The notes under the pieces: model-generated | The model's database searches: none | What the model saw: the letters and a program-made list of their open reading frames with translations, nothing else | What the model was told of the DNA's origin: nothing | NCBI RefSeq assembly: GCF_009908285.1 | Contig: NZ_JAAARM010000005.1 | Span: forward strand, 1-64,000 | DNA from: Pseudomonas sp. Fl4BN1 | Lineage (GTDB): Bacteria > Pseudomonadota > Gammaproteobacteria > Pseudomonadales > Pseudomonadaceae | DNA length: 64,000 nucleotides | Direction of reading: 5' to 3' | Shown here: positions 53,496-63,008 of the stretch, piece after piece | Position numbering within the stretch: position 1 is the first letter of the stretch | Layout of the letters: each line of letters opens with the position of its first letter | Made by a program: the position numbers and the translations under genes

Positions 53496-53587
53496 GAACA
53501 CGCTCCACTAAAGCTAATATTTTGCTTTTGTGGAGTGTGCGACTGTCACGGGCTTAAAGCAAATTCTTTGTGTTAAGGTTCGACCCC
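53496..53587. promoter_or_regulatory. MFS-TetR divergent operator region
   Basis: Contains AAAGC...GCTTT spanning 53510-53528, the perfect palindrome GCTTAAAGC at 53552-53560, and CAAATTCTTTG at 53560-53570. These overlapping inverted repeats built on AAAGC/GCTTT are the likely TetR sites. Confidence 0.5.
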
Positions 53588-54133
53588 ATGACTATTAGAG
53601 AAGGTTTACGCCCTGGCGGTCGCAGCGCCCGGGTTCAGGAGTCCATCCATACCGCGGTCCGCGAGCTTCTTGACGAACAGGAACGCTCGACCCTGACCGT
53701 ACCGCAGATCGCCAGCCGCGCCGGGGTCACGCCCTCGACCATCTATCGTCGCTGGGGCGACCTATCAGCCCTGCTAGCCGATGTCGCCCTGGCGCGCATG
53801 CGTCCGGATAGCGAACCAGCCAACACCGGCACCCTGCGCGGCGACCTGCAGGCCTGGGCCGAGCAATACCTGGATGAAATGAGTTCGGAACCTGGACGCA
53901 ACATGATGCGCGACGTGCAATGCAGCGCGACCCCAGGCTATTGCGTGACCATCCTCAGCGCTCAGTTGCAGAGCATTATCGAACGCTATCCGGGCAGCGA
54001 AGAAAACCTGCCGGGCATCGACCGCCTGCTGAACCTGATAGTAGCGCCCACGGTGTTCCGAATTCTGTTCTCCGCCGCACCGCTGCCGGTGCAGGAACTC
54101 CATGAACTGATCGAGATTGCCCTGCAGCCATAG
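53588..54133 (+). CDS. TetR-family repressor
   Basis: 181 residues. N-terminal HTH: LTVPQIASRAGVTPSTIYRRWGD, preceded by helix 1; the C-terminal domain is ~125 residues and Met/Leu-rich. ATG 53588 is chosen over one six codons upstream. Presumed repressor of the divergent MFS gene and itself. A 20-base perfect palindrome follows the gene. Confidence 0.88.
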   Translation: MTIREGLRPGGRSARVQESIHTAVRELLDEQERSTLTVPQIASRAGVTPSTIYRRWGDLSALLADVALARMRPDSEPANTGTLRGDLQAWAEQYLDEMSSEPGRNMMRDVQCSATPGYCVTILSAQLQSIIERYPGSEENLPGIDRLLNLIVAPTVFRILFSAAPLPVQELHELIEIALQP

Positions 54134-54140
54134 CCCGCCC

Positions 54141-54160
54141 GCACGGCTGTACAGCCGTGC
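54141..54160. terminator. Perfect 20-base palindrome after tetR-type gene
   Basis: GCACGGCTGTACAGCCGTGC. No U-tract; probable transcription end or protein site. Confidence 0.4.
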
Positions 54161-54266
54161 GACATCAGGCCGCGCTGAGACCTTGGTCGACACTGACGCC
54201 AACTCAACATCGTGCCAGACTGTCTGGCCGGGCTGAGGTGCCCGGCGTCTTTGCTTCGGAGTTTCC

Positions 54267-57200
54267 ATGTCGTTGTCCAGCGGGCTGATCGCCGCCGTTG
54301 CCCTGGCCTATATGGCCATCATGTTCGCCATCGCCTTCTACGGTGATCGTCGCAGCACGCCCCTGCCACCGCGGGTACGGGCCTGGGTATACAGCCTGTC
54401 GCTGGCCGTCTATTGCACCAGCTGGACCTTCTTTGGCGCAGTGGGCCAAGCCGCCGAACAACTCTGGGCGTTCCTGCCGATCTACCTGGGCCCCATCCTG
54501 CTGCTGGTGTTCGCGCCCTGGGTGTTGCAGAAGATGGTGATGATCAGCAAACAGGAGAACATCACCTCCATCGCCGACTTCATTGCCGCCCGCTATGGCA
54601 AATCCCAGTCCCTGGCAGTGGTGGTGGCGTTGATCTGCATGGTGGGGGTGCTGCCCTACATTGCCCTGCAACTCAAAGGCATCGTGCTCGGGGTCAACCT
54701 GCTGATCGGCGCCGGAGCCGACGCCATGGGCACGCGAGCACAGGACACGGCGCTGATCGTGTCGCTGATCCTGGCCCTGTTCACCATCGTCTTCGGCACC
54801 CGCAACCTCGACGCCACCGAACACCACCGGGGCATGGTGCTGGCGATTGCCTTCGAATCCCTGGTCAAGCTGTTTGCCTTCCTCGCCGTGGGCGCCTTTG
54901 TGACCTTTGGCCTGTATGACGGCTTCGACGACCTGTTCAACCAGGCCATGCTGGCACCGCGCCTGGAGCAGTACTGGAAGGAAACCATCAACTGGCCGTC
55001 GATGGTGGTCCAGACCGGTGTAGCAATGATGGCGATCATCTGCCTGCCACGGCAGTTCCACGTCACCGTGGTGGAGAACATCGAACCCCAGGATCTGCGC
55101 CTTGCCAAATGGGTGTTTCCGGCCTACCTGGCCCTGGCCGCACTGTTTGTAGTGCCCATCGCCCTGGCTGGGCAAATGCTCCTGCCCAGCAGTGTGTTGC
55201 CAGACTCCTTCGTCATCAGCCTGCCCCTGGCCCAGGCCCATCCGGCCCTGGCCCTGTTGGCATTCATCGGTGGCGCATCGGCGGCCACCGGCATGGTGAT
55301 CGTCGCCAGCGTCGCGCTATCGACTATGGTTTCTAACGACATGCTGCTGCCCTGGCTGCTGCGGCACAAAAACGCCGAACGGCCTTTCGAAGTCTTCCGC
55401 CACTGGATGCTCTCGGTACGCCGGGTCAGCATCGTCGCCATCTTGTTACTGGCCTACGTCAGTTATCGCCTGCTGGGCTCCACAGCCAGCCTGGCCACCA
55501 TCGGCCAGATCGCCTTCGCTGCCGTGACCCAACTGGCCCCAGCCATGCTCGGTGCGTTGTACTGGAAACAAGCCAACCGTCGCGGCGTTTTCGCCGGCCT
55601 GGCAACCGGCACCTTCCTTTGGTTCTACACCCTGGTCCTACCCATCGCCGCCCACAGCCTGGGCTGGTCCCTGAACAGCTTCCCAGGTTTGGCCTGGCTG
55701 CACGGCAACCCACTGAACCTGCCGATCACCCCATTGACCCAAGGCGTAGTGCTGTCCCTGGCCGGCAACTTCACGCTGTTCGCCTGGGTCTCGGTGCTAT
55801 CGCGCACCCGGGTTTCCGAACACTGGCAAGCCGGGCGCTTCATCGGCCAGGAGATCAGCGGACGTCTCGGCTCACGCTCGATGCTGTCGGTGCAGATCGA
55901 CGACCTGCTGAAGCTGGCAGCCCGCTTTGTCGGTGAAGAACGCGCCCGCCAGAGCTTCATCCGCTTCGCCTACCGCCAGGGCAAAGGCTTCAACCCCAAC
56001 CAGAACGCCGACGGCGAGTGGATCGCGCACACCGAACGCCTGCTGGCCGGGGTCCTTGGGGCCTCCTCGACCCGCGCCGTGGTCAAGGCCGCCATCGAAG
56101 GGCGGGAGATGCAACTGGAGGATGTGGTACGTATCGCCGACGAAGCATCCGAGGTGCTGCAGTTCAACCGTGCACTGCTACAGGGAGCGATCGAAAACAT
56201 CACCCAGGGCATCAGCGTGGTGGACCAGTCGCTGAAACTAGTGGCCTGGAACCGTCGCTATCTGGAGCTGTTCAACTACCCCGAAGGCTTGATCAGTGTC
56301 GGTAGGCCAATTGCCGACATCATTCGGCACAATGCCGAACGCGGCCTGTGCGGCCCCGGCGAAGCGGAAGTCCACGTGGCGCGGCGCCTGCACTGGATGC
56401 GCCAGGGACGGGCCCACACTTCCGAACGACTGTTCCCCAATGGCCGGGTCATCGAGTTGATCGGCAACCCAATGCCCGGCGGCGGCTTCGTCATGAGTTT
56501 CACCGACATCACCCCGTTCCGCGAAGCCGAACAAGCCCTCACCGAAGCCAACGAAGGCCTGGAACAGCGGGTAGCCGAACGTACCCACGAACTGTCACAA
56601 CTCAACGCGGCGCTGACCGAAGCCAAGGGCACGGCGGAAGCCGCCAACCAGTCCAAGACCCGCTTTCTGACAGCGGTCAGTCATGACCTGATGCAACCCT
56701 TGAACGCCGCACGCCTGTTCTCCGCCGCCCTCTCCCACCAGGACGATGGGCTGTCTGCCGACGCCCAGCAACTGGTCCAGCACCTGGACAGTTCGTTACG
56801 CTCTGCAGAAGACCTGATCAGCGACCTGCTGGACATCTCGCGCCTGGAAAACGGCAAGATCACCCCCGATCGCAAGCCCTTCGCCCTCAATGAACTGTTC
56901 GACACCCTGGGCACCGAATTCAAGGCCCTGGCCCAGGAACAGGGCTTGCAGTTTCGCGTGCGCGGCAGTCGCCTGCGTATTGACAGCGACAGCAAGCTGT
57001 TGCGGCGGGTCCTGCAGAACTTCCTGACCAACGCCTTCCGCTACGCCAAGGGTCCGGTACTGCTGGGAGCGCGTCGCCATGGAGACTCACTGAGTCTGGA
57101 GGTCTGGGACCAGGGACCAGGCATTCCGCTGGACAAGCAGCAGGTGATTTTCGAGGAATTCAAGCGCCTGGACAGCCATCAGACCCGCGCCGAGAAAGGC

Positions 57201-57740
57201 CTGGGACTGGGACTGGCGATTGCCGACGGCCTGTGCCGGGTGCTCGGCCATCCCTTGCAGGTGCGTTCATGGCCTGGCAAAGGCAGTGTGTTCAGTGTCA
57301 GCGTGCCCCTGGTCCTCAGCAGCGCAGTCGCGCCAGACAAGGCTACCGAACTGAACGGGCAGCCCCTCAACGGCGGGCAAGTGCTCTGCGTAGATAATGA
57401 AGACAGTATTCTGATCGGCATGAACAGCCTGCTTACACGCTGGGGCTGCCAGGTCTGGACCGCGCGCAACCGTGATGAGTGCGCCGCGCTGCTCAAGGAG
57501 GGGGTCCGCCCGCAATTGGCGCTGGTGGACTACCACCTGGACGACGGCGAAACCGGCACCGAGGTCATGGCCTGGCTACGCACACAACTGGGCGAACCGG
57601 TGCCCGGAGTGGTCATCAGCGCCGATGGCCGTCCGGAGATGGTCACCCAGGTACATGCAGCGGGACTGGACTATCTGGCCAAGCCGGTGAAGCCCGCGGC
57701 GTTGCGCGCCCTGCTGAGCCGGCATCTGCCCTTGGGTTGA
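54267..57740 (+). CDS. mxtR: SLC5-type sensor histidine kinase with receiver (MxtR/CrbS)
   Basis: 1157 residues. Residues ~1-490 form a 13-helix sodium/solute symporter domain; a short cytoplasmic linker follows to ~620; PAS ~630-750; coiled coil ~755-790; HisKA with His806 (SHDLMQPLNAAR); HATPase ~905-1030 (NAFRYAK, GLGLGLAI); receiver ~1040-1157 with Asp1088. This matches MxtR/CrbS of pseudomonads, which with ErdR/CrbR controls acetyl-CoA synthetase and acetate use. The cognate regulator gene is not in this window. Ends seven bases before the convergent rmuC end. Confidence 0.88.
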   Translation: MSLSSGLIAAVALAYMAIMFAIAFYGDRRSTPLPPRVRAWVYSLSLAVYCTSWTFFGAVGQAAEQLWAFLPIYLGPILLLVFAPWVLQKMVMISKQENITSIADFIAARYGKSQSLAVVVALICMVGVLPYIALQLKGIVLGVNLLIGAGADAMGTRAQDTALIVSLILALFTIVFGTRNLDATEHHRGMVLAIAFESLVKLFAFLAVGAFVTFGLYDGFDDLFNQAMLAPRLEQYWKETINWPSMVVQTGVAMMAIICLPRQFHVTVVENIEPQDLRLAKWVFPAYLALAALFVVPIALAGQMLLPSSVLPDSFVISLPLAQAHPALALLAFIGGASAATGMVIVASVALSTMVSNDMLLPWLLRHKNAERPFEVFRHWMLSVRRVSIVAILLLAYVSYRLLGSTASLATIGQIAFAAVTQLAPAMLGALYWKQANRRGVFAGLATGTFLWFYTLVLPIAAHSLGWSLNSFPGLAWLHGNPLNLPITPLTQGVVLSLAGNFTLFAWVSVLSRTRVSEHWQAGRFIGQEISGRLGSRSMLSVQIDDLLKLAARFVGEERARQSFIRFAYRQGKGFNPNQNADGEWIAHTERLLAGVLGASSTRAVVKAAIEGREMQLEDVVRIADEASEVLQFNRALLQGAIENITQGISVVDQSLKLVAWNRRYLELFNYPEGLISVGRPIADIIRHNAERGLCGPGEAEVHVARRLHWMRQGRAHTSERLFPNGRVIELIGNPMPGGGFVMSFTDITPFREAEQALTEANEGLEQRVAERTHELSQLNAALTEAKGTAEAANQSKTRFLTAVSHDLMQPLNAARLFSAALSHQDDGLSADAQQLVQHLDSSLRSAEDLISDLLDISRLENGKITPDRKPFALNELFDTLGTEFKALAQEQGLQFRVRGSRLRIDSDSKLLRRVLQNFLTNAFRYAKGPVLLGARRHGDSLSLEVWDQGPGIPLDKQQVIFEEFKRLDSHQTRAEKGLGLGLAIADGLCRVLGHPLQVRSWPGKGSVFSVSVPLVLSSAVAPDKATELNGQPLNGGQVLCVDNEDSILIGMNSLLTRWGCQVWTARNRDECAALLKEGVRPQLALVDYHLDDGETGTEVMAWLRTQLGEPVPGVVISADGRPEMVTQVHAAGLDYLAKPVKPAALRALLSRHLPLG

Positions 57741-57747
57741 TGACCGG

Positions 57748-59229
57748 TTATTCCGGCAATTCCAGCTCACGCCCTTCGGCGTCGGTCATCGCCCGCTCCA
57801 GCAAGTCCGCCGGCAAGCTCTTGCTGGCCCTGGCCCCGAGCAACTTGAGTTGTTCGCTGCGACTGACCAGATTGCCCCGGCCGTCGGTCAATTTGTTGCG
57901 TGCCGCGGCGTAGGCCTTGTCCAATTGCTGCAGGCGATTGCCGACTTCGTCCAGGTCCTGGATGAACAGTACGAACTTGTCGTACAGCCAGCCCGCACGC
58001 TCGGCTATCTCCCGGGCATTCTGGCTCTGCCGCTCCTGCTTCCACAGGCTGTCGATCACCCGTAGCGTGGCAAGCAGAGTGGTGGGGCTGACAATGACGA
58101 TGTGCCGGTCGAAAGCCTCCTGAAACAGGTTGGGCTCGGCCTGAAGGGCAGCGGAGAACGCCGCCTCAATGGGCACGAATAGCAACACAAAGTCGAGACT
58201 GTGCAGGCCTTCGAGTCGCTTGTAGTCTTTATCGGACAGCCCCTTGACGTGATTACGCAGGGACAGCACGTGCTGCTTCAAGGCCGTCTGGGCAACCTGC
58301 GGATCATCGCTGCCAACGTATTGCTGATAGGCCGTGAGGCTAACTTTGGAGTCCACCACCACCTGCTTGTCACCCGGTAGCATGATCAACACATCGGGCT
58401 GGAAACGTTCGCCGTCCGGTCCCTTGAGGCTGATCTGAGTCTGGTACTCGCGGCCTTTCTCCAAGCCAGCGTGCTCCAGTACCCGTTCGAGAATCAGCTC
58501 CCCCCAATTGCCCTGAGTCTTCTGCCCCTTGAGAGCGCGGGTCAAGTTGGTGGCCTCATCACTCAAGCGCAGATTCAACTGCTGCAGGCGTTCCAACTCC
58601 TTGGCCAGGGAGAAACGCTCCCGAGCCTCGGCCTGGTAGCTTTCCTCGACCCGTTTTTCAAAGGACTGGATGCGTTCCTTCAGCGGGTCCAGCAATTGCC
58701 CGAGACGCTGCTGGCTGGTCTCGGCGAAACGCTGCTCGCGCTCATCAAAAATCTTGCCGGCCAGCTCAGCGAACTGTGCACGCAATTCATCCCGGGAACC
58801 TTGCAGATCGGTAAGGCGCTGCTGATGACTCTCCTGCTGCTCACGGAGTTCGGCATTCAGTGAGGCGGCGTGGGCATCCAGCCGGCGCAACTCGTTCTCT
58901 TTGGCCGCACGCTCCAGGTTCCAGGCGTGGGCGGCATCCCGGGCGTTATCGCGCTCGATCTGCAGCAGCTCGACTTCTCGGCGCAGCGCAGCCAGATCCG
59001 CTTGTTTGAGGGCATTGGCCTGACTCAAGTCGCTGACTTCGTCCCGGCAAGCGTCCAATTGCGCTGTCAGTCCTTCCTGGGCCAGTTGGGCCGTGGCCAG
59101 GCGCTCCTCCAGCAGGGACAGCTCAGTCTGTCTGGAGCTCCCACGACGTTGCAGTTGCCAGACCAACGCCAGCAGCGGCAGCGCGGCACCCGCCAGGCCA
59201 AGCAGCATGCTGGTCAAGTCCATAGCCAT
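57748..59229 (-). CDS. rmuC: DNA recombination protein RmuC
   Basis: 493 residues. One N-terminal membrane helix (about 4-24), a long coiled coil (~30-180), and the nuclease-like RmuC domain (~200-440) with GNWGELILERVLEHAGL and VVVDSKVSLTAY, the latter carrying the D-x-K metal-site residues. AGGAG six bases before ATG 59229. RmuC limits DNA inversions and has been linked to phage defence and transformation in some bacteria. Confidence 0.94.
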   Translation of the reverse strand: MAMDLTSMLLGLAGAALPLLALVWQLQRRGSSRQTELSLLEERLATAQLAQEGLTAQLDACRDEVSDLSQANALKQADLAALRREVELLQIERDNARDAAHAWNLERAAKENELRRLDAHAASLNAELREQQESHQQRLTDLQGSRDELRAQFAELAGKIFDEREQRFAETSQQRLGQLLDPLKERIQSFEKRVEESYQAEARERFSLAKELERLQQLNLRLSDEATNLTRALKGQKTQGNWGELILERVLEHAGLEKGREYQTQISLKGPDGERFQPDVLIMLPGDKQVVVDSKVSLTAYQQYVGSDDPQVAQTALKQHVLSLRNHVKGLSDKDYKRLEGLHSLDFVLLFVPIEAAFSAALQAEPNLFQEAFDRHIVIVSPTTLLATLRVIDSLWKQERQSQNAREIAERAGWLYDKFVLFIQDLDEVGNRLQQLDKAYAAARNKLTDGRGNLVSRSEQLKLLGARASKSLPADLLERAMTDAEGRELELPE

Positions 59230-59290
59230 AGCGACTCCTGCCGTCGAAATAAGAAATGAAGGTTAACCAAGCCACCAGGTGTTGGACAGC

Positions 59291-59614
59291 TCAGTCTTCG
59301 ATCCGGCCCAGCTCGCGCTGAGCGCGAAGGTCGCCGGCACGGGCAGCCTGGCGCAATAAATCATGACCGATACGGCGGTCCCGGGCGTTGCCGCACTCAC
59401 GGCACATCAACTGGCCAAGGCGGCTTTGTGCTGCGACCACGCCTTCGCGGGCTGGCTGCTTGAGCAGTCGTCCGGCGAAATGCTTGACGTTGGGGTTATG
59501 TCCAAGCCGTGGGCTATCTAATAGCCACAAAGCGACACGCAGGGAGAAGCGCTTGGATTCGGTAACACTGGCAGGGGTTGCGGTAACAGAAGGTGATACT
59601 GAGCGAAACTTCAT
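59291..59614 (-). CDS. Small Sel1-repeat-like protein
   Basis: 107 residues starting ATG 59614. The C-terminal half has two Sel1-type units: PAREGVVAAQSRLGQLM and AARAGDLRAQRELGRIED, with a C-x-x-C pair (CREC) between them. The N-terminal half is basic. Function unknown; 61 bases downstream of rmuC's start on the same strand, with its own upstream region. Confidence 0.75.
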   Translation of the reverse strand: MKFRSVSPSVTATPASVTESKRFSLRVALWLLDSPRLGHNPNVKHFAGRLLKQPAREGVVAAQSRLGQLMCRECGNARDRRIGHDLLRQAARAGDLRAQRELGRIED

Positions 59615-60493
59615 AAAGCACTGTGGGGCAGATCGGAAGGCGCGCCACTCTACTCCTTTTTTCGCAAGGGTAAAGTCTAAAAGAGCCAACACGCCCGCCC
59701 TAGAGCAAGCGCTTGGGACAATCCACAGAAGCTGTGGATAACTCAGTGGACAACCCCTATACAACCCTCCAAAACCCCCATGAGACGGGCCTTTCAGTCA
59801 AACTGACGCTTTTTTCACCAGTAAAAAAAACCGATGTTTTTCATTGACTTAAATTCTCGAGACAGGCTATGGGGCAGACTACAGGGAAGGTGACAAGGCG
59901 GTGACACGCTGCGCAACAAGTGTGCACAACTGCGCCAAAAACAATGCCGGTAACGCACCGTTTTCGTACACGCGTCAACGTTGAGAGTCACGCATTCAAT
60001 ACGACGGTTTTTCTCCGCCAGTGGGATTTTTCCTAGCACACTTGCATTATCTCGTTCAACCCAATAGAATCCTCGCCGTTAGTACCAAGCTGAAAGTCAA
60101 TTCTGGTCGAACAAGTCCCGCCGACACCTTCTCCAAGCGAGAACAATGTCGAACATCAAGGACCGACCACCTCGCTGGTTTCCAGGTAAAACTCGTACTC
60201 ATGTACCGCTCTTGAACAGAATTCAAAAGCAGCCCACGAGTTAATTACTCTGACCGAACCAACCTGCAAATTGATCAGGATCTCCACCCTGGGCCCAGAA
60301 CCTTTGCCCTTGTTGTGTTGCCTGCCCTCCTAAGTACCTACCTGCCAGCCCTAGCGCAACCTTATTAAAGCGCTGCAACTGGCGGCTTTGTTCCAGTCAG
60401 GTTCTTCGTTTGACCAATGGTGGTCGGCGCTACTGGAACGTTTTAACGTTGCACGGTTCTTAACCGTGTCATTTGTAGGAACACCTAATAATT
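59615..60493. other. Gene-free stretch of 879 bases
   Basis: No convincing coding frame. Contains a perfect DnaA-box sequence TGTGGATAA at 59733-59741 with a weaker inverted partner (CAATCCACA) at 59719-59727, AT-rich tracts around 59810-59850, a direct repeat of AACGTT at 60437-60450, and a hairpin CACGGTT/AACCGTG at 60452-60468 just before the next gene. It could encode an untranslated leader or small RNA, but I see no recognised one. Confidence 0.5.
60452..60468 (+). promoter_or_regulatory. Leader hairpin before 74-residue gene
   Basis: CACGGTT, CTT loop, AACCGTG: perfect 7-bp stem ending 25 bases before the ATG, close to the AGGA ribosome site. Confidence 0.4.
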
Positions 60494-60718
60494 ATGTCTA
60501 CTCAAATCCAGACTCAGGATGCCATTCGCACCCTCACCCACGCCTTTGCACCGTTGAACTGCCTGATCATGGCTACCCGCAAAGGCTGCTTTAGCTTCAC
60601 CCTGGTCAACGAACATGGCATCGCCCGTCACAGCGAACGCCTGTACCCCGATCAATACTCCAGCGCCGAACCGCTGCAGGCAGTGATCGATCGTACCCGC
60701 CAGGCCCTGGTTGCCTGA
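60494..60718 (+). CDS. Small soluble protein of unknown function
   Basis: 74 residues with coding-like composition and its own terminator. Central strand-rich stretch CLIMATRKGCFSFTLVNEHG and C-terminal helix ending RTRQALVA suggest an alpha/beta fold. No signal or membrane segment. AGGA is 13 bases upstream, farther than usual. Family not recognised, although it looks like a protein conserved in pseudomonads (I recall a similar-length gene near PAO1 PA3274). Confidence 0.65.
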   Translation: MSTQIQTQDAIRTLTHAFAPLNCLIMATRKGCFSFTLVNEHGIARHSERLYPDQYSSAEPLQAVIDRTRQALVA

Positions 60719-60741
60719 TACGCCAGATTGCTGAAAAACCT

Positions 60742-60770
60742 AAAAGCCTCGCTTGCTAGCGGGGCTTTTT
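60742..60770 (+). terminator. Terminator after 74-residue gene
   Basis: AGCCTCGC / GCGGGGCT stem (one G-U), 6-base loop, five T. Confidence 0.8.
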
Positions 60771-60990
60771 ATTGCCTGCTGCTTGTCCACCCAGCAATCC
60801 AGCCAAAGCACCAATCGATATAAGGCTTATAACAAGAGAACGGAAATATTTTAAAAACAAACCTTTACAAGATAGATATGACACTACACTTCAAGTCAGG
60901 CGGCATGACCCGCTTCCGGTGAGCCTGAATCTTTTATCGCTGCCAAGCCTCATCAGGTTTCACCGGTCACTTTTACCCGTCGAGGGATTT

Positions 60991-61473
60991 ATGGGTATCG
61001 CCGCCAGCGAGTTGTGTCGCTACGTGATCCGCCCAACACTGATGTACTTGGGCTGTCACAGCAAAACCGCTGAAGCCTTGCTACTAGGAATTGCCGCCAG
61101 CCAGTCGGCGCTGGGCTCGGCCCTGCACGATCGACGTGGCCATGGCCTGTATCGCATCACCGAGCCCCGCCACAGAGCTCTTTGGGACCATTACCTGGCA
61201 CTTGACCCTGAACGGGCCAGCCTGGTTCGCGGGTTGGCCAGCCAACATGCGTTCCTCAGCGGACCGCAGCTGGAGCTCACAGTCAATCTACGGTATGCCA
61301 CTGCAATCGCCTGGTTGCTGGTAGAAGCACAACACACCCCACTCCCCGCTGCCGACGACCTGCTCGGCATGGCCCGCATCTGGAGGAAGACCTTTCAACC
61401 ACAAGGACGTTTGAGAGATTTCACCTGTGCCTGGCAAACCTGTATTGCCCCCCCGAGCCAGGTCGCCTGCTGA
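60991..61473 (+). CDS. Lysozyme/transglycosylase-like protein of phage type
   Basis: 160 residues starting ATG 60991 with GAGGG upstream. AEALLLGIAASQSALGS followed by GLYRITEPRH resembles the start of SLT/lysozyme-like domains found in phage structural proteins, where the pattern is TAxxESxxG and GLxQI. Here the expected catalytic Glu reads Gln, so activity is doubtful. No signal peptide. Origin from a phage gene is plausible; no other phage gene lies nearby. Confidence 0.5.
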   Translation: MGIAASELCRYVIRPTLMYLGCHSKTAEALLLGIAASQSALGSALHDRRGHGLYRITEPRHRALWDHYLALDPERASLVRGLASQHAFLSGPQLELTVNLRYATAIAWLLVEAQHTPLPAADDLLGMARIWRKTFQPQGRLRDFTCAWQTCIAPPSQVAC

Positions 61474-61485
61474 CAATGACTTTTA

Positions 61486-61512
61486 CAAAATCGGAGAAAA
61501 AACCCGATTTTG
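61486..61512 (+). terminator. Hairpin after lysozyme-like gene
   Basis: CAAAATCGG (61486-61494) pairs with CCGATTTTG (61504-61512), 9-base loop. No U-tract beyond the stem. Confidence 0.4.
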
Positions 61513-61617
61513 GTCGGATTGTCCTACAAAAACACTCTAAATCAACTGTTTCAGCCTATAGCGCCGAAGCCGAAATGTTGGTAATTTTCGCCTCGGTGAT
61601 CACCAGGAGTTCTAATA

Positions 61618-62916
61618 ATGAAAAAAGTAATGCTCAAATCGACCATCAGCCTCGCTGTTGCCGTGGCATCTAGCCAGATCTTCGCCAGTGGCTTTGCCCT
61701 TAACGAACAAAGCATCAGTGGCATGGGGACTGGTTTTGCAGGACGCTCTTCTGCTGCCGATGATGCAAGCACTGTATTTGGTAACCCTGCCGGTATGTCC
61801 CGTCTCAAGACCCAACAAGTGACTGTTGGTGTTGCCGCCATTGACGCATCTACTGACATTAAGCACACCAGTGGTACTCAGAAGGGTACCAACAACGGTG
61901 ACATGGTTCCTTTCACGGCCGTGCCATTGGGTTTCTACGTCAAGCCTATCGATGAACATTGGGCATTCGGCCTGGGTGTTTATGCACCGTTCGGCCTGGT
62001 GACCAACTACGAAAGCAACTTCCAGGGCCGTAACTTCGGCAGCAAAAGTGAAGTCAAGGTAGTGACCCTCCAACCAACCGTAAGCTATGCCTTCAATGAC
62101 AAGGTATCGATTGGTTTTGGTCCGACTATCAACCGCATTTCCGGTGTATTGGAATCGGCCCTGCAGCCGCCATTTTCCCAGAACACCAGCAACGTCAAGA
62201 TCAAGGGTGACGATACCGCCTGGGGTTACAACATCGGCGTATTGGTACAAGCGACCGACACGACTCGCGTTGGCCTGACCTATCACTCCAAAGTGGATTA
62301 CAAACTGGAAGGTCATACTGACGTCTATGCCGGTGCAGGCACTGCAGGCGCAGGAAGCCCGTTCTCGGTACTGAAAAGCAACCGTTACGACGCCTCCCTC
62401 AAGGTTACAACCCCTGAGTCCTACGACCTGTCGGTCACTCAAGACATGAGCGATGCCTGGAAACTCTATGCCGGTACCACTTGGACCCGCTGGAGCCGCC
62501 TGAAAGACATCACTGTCAACAACGAAGGTGTAACCGCCGCCAACGGCGGTGCCTTTGCTCCGGCCGGCCTGAGCACCATCAAAGAAGACCAGAACTGGCA
62601 CGACACCTGGGCTTACGCCGTGGGTACCTCCTACCAGTTGAACAAGCAGTGGGTAGTACGTACAGGTCTGACCTTTGACCAGTCGCCAACCAACAACACT
62701 GACCGCTCGCCACGTATCCCTACCGGTGACCGGACCATCCTCAGCTTCGGTGCCGGCTGGAGCCCGACTGACGACCTGACCATCGACGTGGCTTACTCTT
62801 ACCTCAAGGAAGAAAAGGTCAGCATCAACCGCAAAAACGCACTCGGCCAGACTTACAACGCCGAGTACGAAAACAGCGCAAACGGTTTCGGCGTAGGTGC
62901 AACCTATCGCTTCTAA
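61618..62916 (+). CDS. FadL/OmpP1-family outer-membrane transporter
   Basis: 432 residues. The signal peptide ends near residue 23 (IFASG), then SGFALNEQSISGMGTGFAGRS is split around the conserved hatch, and VFGNPAGMSRL has the NPA motif of the FadL hatch domain. The rest is a 14-strand barrel ending GVGATYRF with terminal Phe. Imports long-chain fatty acids or other hydrophobic compounds. AGGAG precedes the ATG. Ends at a strong bidirectional terminator. Confidence 0.92.
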   Translation: MKKVMLKSTISLAVAVASSQIFASGFALNEQSISGMGTGFAGRSSAADDASTVFGNPAGMSRLKTQQVTVGVAAIDASTDIKHTSGTQKGTNNGDMVPFTAVPLGFYVKPIDEHWAFGLGVYAPFGLVTNYESNFQGRNFGSKSEVKVVTLQPTVSYAFNDKVSIGFGPTINRISGVLESALQPPFSQNTSNVKIKGDDTAWGYNIGVLVQATDTTRVGLTYHSKVDYKLEGHTDVYAGAGTAGAGSPFSVLKSNRYDASLKVTTPESYDLSVTQDMSDAWKLYAGTTWTRWSRLKDITVNNEGVTAANGGAFAPAGLSTIKEDQNWHDTWAYAVGTSYQLNKQWVVRTGLTFDQSPTNNTDRSPRIPTGDRTILSFGAGWSPTDDLTIDVAYSYLKEEKVSINRKNALGQTYNAEYENSANGFGVGATYRF

Positions 62917-62952
62917 CCTTCGGTGCCAGACAACTGCCTGGCATGCAGAATG

Positions 62953-62987
62953 AAAAAGCCCCGGCGTCTCAGGACCCGGGGCTTTTT
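62953..62987. terminator. Bidirectional terminator FadL-type / Gpx
   Basis: AAAAAGCCCCGG and CCGGGGCTTTTTT pair around an 11-base loop; serves both convergent genes. Confidence 0.88.
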
Positions 62988-63008
62988 TATTCCTGCCGCT
63001 TCAGACAC

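Noticed and set aside
60021..60215. 64-residue frame in the gene-free region
   Set aside because: Poor start context, no domain, and composition unlike neighbouring coding sequence.
60991..61473. Prophage remnant around the lysozyme-like gene
   Set aside because: No integrase, terminase, capsid or tail genes nearby; one phage-like gene is not enough.
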